From Loki-b32 sp964493385 (GTDB taxonomy: Archaea; Asgardarchaeota; Lokiarchaeia; Sigyniarchaeales; SOKP01), in NCBI GenBank assembly GCA_964493385.1, contig CAZBNW010000004.1, forward strand, positions 1 to 64,000: a DNA stretch of 64,000 nucleotides, given 5' to 3'. A model generated the notes under the pieces. It had not been told where the DNA came from, did no database searches, and was given only the letters and a program-made list of their open reading frames with translations. Made by a program: the position numbers and the translations under genes. Below are positions 63,383 through 64,000 of this stretch, piece by piece; positions within the stretch are counted from its first letter, which is position 1; each line of letters opens with the position of its first letter.

Positions 63383-64000
63383 TTATTTTGTCATTAATTC
63401 TGCTAAAAGAGCTTTCCTCATTGGGATCCCATAATAAGTTTGTTTAAAGTAAAGCGCCTTTTCTGAACCATCGACACTTGGAGAAATTTCTGTAATTCTT
63501 GGTAAAGGATGTAATAATCTGAAATTATTTTTTGTTTCTTTAAGGTCCTCTTGTCGAAATATATAGAACCCTTTAATTCTTTCATACTCTTCCAGATCAA
63601 CAAATCTTTCTTTCTGGATCCGTGTCATATAAAGGACATCTAAAATATTTAGTATTTTCCTATAATCTGTGATTTCTTTATATTTAGCTTGCCGGTGTTG
63701 TAAAAAATCTTTATCACGATTTCTCATTCTCAATTCCATAGGACTTATGAAATAAATATTAACATCGAAATTCGAAAGTAAAATCGCAAGTGAATGAATG
63801 GTTCTCCCATATTTTAGATCTCCCATTAAACCTATATTCAACCCATCTAATGTCCCTATTTCTTCATCGATAGTTAATAAATCCAATAATGCTTGAGTTG
63901 GATGTTCTCCACTTCCAGATCCAGCATTGATAATTGGAATTTTCGCAAATTTAGCAGCCAATGTTGCAGCTCCTTCAAGTGAATGTCTCATAACTATGCA
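63383..64000 (-). CDS. pyrB: Aspartate carbamoyltransferase catalytic subunit, start cut by window
   Basis: PyrB forms carbamoyl-aspartate in pyrimidine synthesis. Visible motifs are IVMRHSLEGAA (continuing beyond the right edge), INAGSGSGEHPTQALLDL, GLMGDLKYGRTIHSLA and the C-terminal LHPLPRITEISPSVD. The N-terminal carbamoyl-phosphate domain with the STRT motif lies outside the window. The regulatory subunit pyrI, often next, is not on this side. The frame is open to position 64000. Confidence 0.93.
   Translation of the reverse strand, partial: CIVMRHSLEGAATLAAKFAKIPIINAGSGSGEHPTQALLDLLTIDEEIGTLDGLNIGLMGDLKYGRTIHSLAILLSNFDVNIYFISPMELRMRNRDKDFLQHRQAKYKEITDYRKILNILDVLYMTRIQKERFVDLEEYERIKGFYIFRQEDLKETKNNFRLLHPLPRITEISPSVDGSEKALYFKQTYYGIPMRKALLAELMTK

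Noticed and set aside
1..64000. tRNA genes, CRISPR arrays or insertion sequences
   Set aside because: No T-arm-like GTTCGAATC blocks in cloverleaf setting, no regularly spaced repeats and no transposase motifs were seen by eye; a tRNAscan run could still find a diverged or intron-containing tRNA.

Overview
The window looks like a chromosomal segment of an Asgard (Promethearchaeota) archaeon, most likely Lokiarchaeia-like. The DNA is very AT-rich. It mixes typical archaeal information-processing genes (split RNA polymerase A'/A'', L30e, L21e, L35Ae, S12, S7, RpoF, DUF655, Pus10, NurA, a tailless histone) with eukaryote-like families known from Asgards: three Ras/Rab-type GTPases, an ESCRT-III-like protein, a Roadblock/LC7 protein, and a zinc-finger plus GRAM/PH-like protein. 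The taxonomic call is inferred from gene content only. No tRNA, rRNA, CRISPR array or transposase was seen.

Layout. 1-7.0 kb: end of an FrhB-like F420 oxidoreductase, a GTPase, a membrane protein, then a glycine cleavage operon gcvT-gcvH-gcvPA-gcvPB without the L protein. 7.0-17.5 kb: an enoyl-CoA hydratase with an internal UGA, an XPD-like helicase, a minus-strand operon of a glycogen-synthase-type transferase with two MFS paralogues (one broken), RidA, and M20 and C69 peptidases. 17.6-32.3 kb: L35Ae, the zinc-finger/GRAM protein, MetE, ESCRT-III, archaeal 3-dehydroquinate synthase, a luciferase-like oxidoreductase with an amber codon, GH57, a Roadblock protein, a sugar transporter and a cold-shock protein. 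32.4-38.3 kb: the conserved archaeal cluster pus10-rpl21e-rpoF-DUF655-rsmA-methyltransferase, then nurA. 38.3-51.7 kb: accessory genes including two GTPases, a probable selenoprotein peroxiredoxin, the histone, a KARI-like protein and two acyl-CoA synthetase (NDP-forming) paralogues. 51.9-59.8 kb: a str-type cluster rpoA1-microprotein-rpoA2-rpl30e-nusA-(M28 peptidase)-rps12-rps7, without rpoB/rpoH upstream or elongation factors downstream. 60-64 kb: zinc-ribbon proteins, a winged-helix/ATP-cone/NrdD-like fusion and the start-truncated pyrB.

The most unusual observations are these. (1) A 29-nt insertion in rpoA2 folds like an archaeal bulge-helix-bulge intron, and its removal restores the invariant trigger-loop protein sequence. 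(2) A UGA sits exactly at the catalytic cysteine of a peroxiredoxin-like gene, followed by structured RNA. (3) At least two, perhaps three, genes behind good Shine-Dalgarno sites appear to start at AUU or AUC (gcvPB, rpl21e, and a zinc-ribbon gene). (4) The C-terminal tail module of RpoA1 is duplicated as a free 46-residue protein between rpoA1 and rpoA2. (5) A winged-helix protein carries an ATP-cone and a ribonucleotide-reductase-like domain without the glycyl-radical end. (6) Two related hairpin elements with a compensatory base change follow the histone gene and its neighbour.

Several genes carry single lesions (one UAA, one UAG, two further UGAs, one A-run frameshift). If this is a metagenome assembly, some of these may be sequence errors, and this lowers confidence in every single-codon claim.
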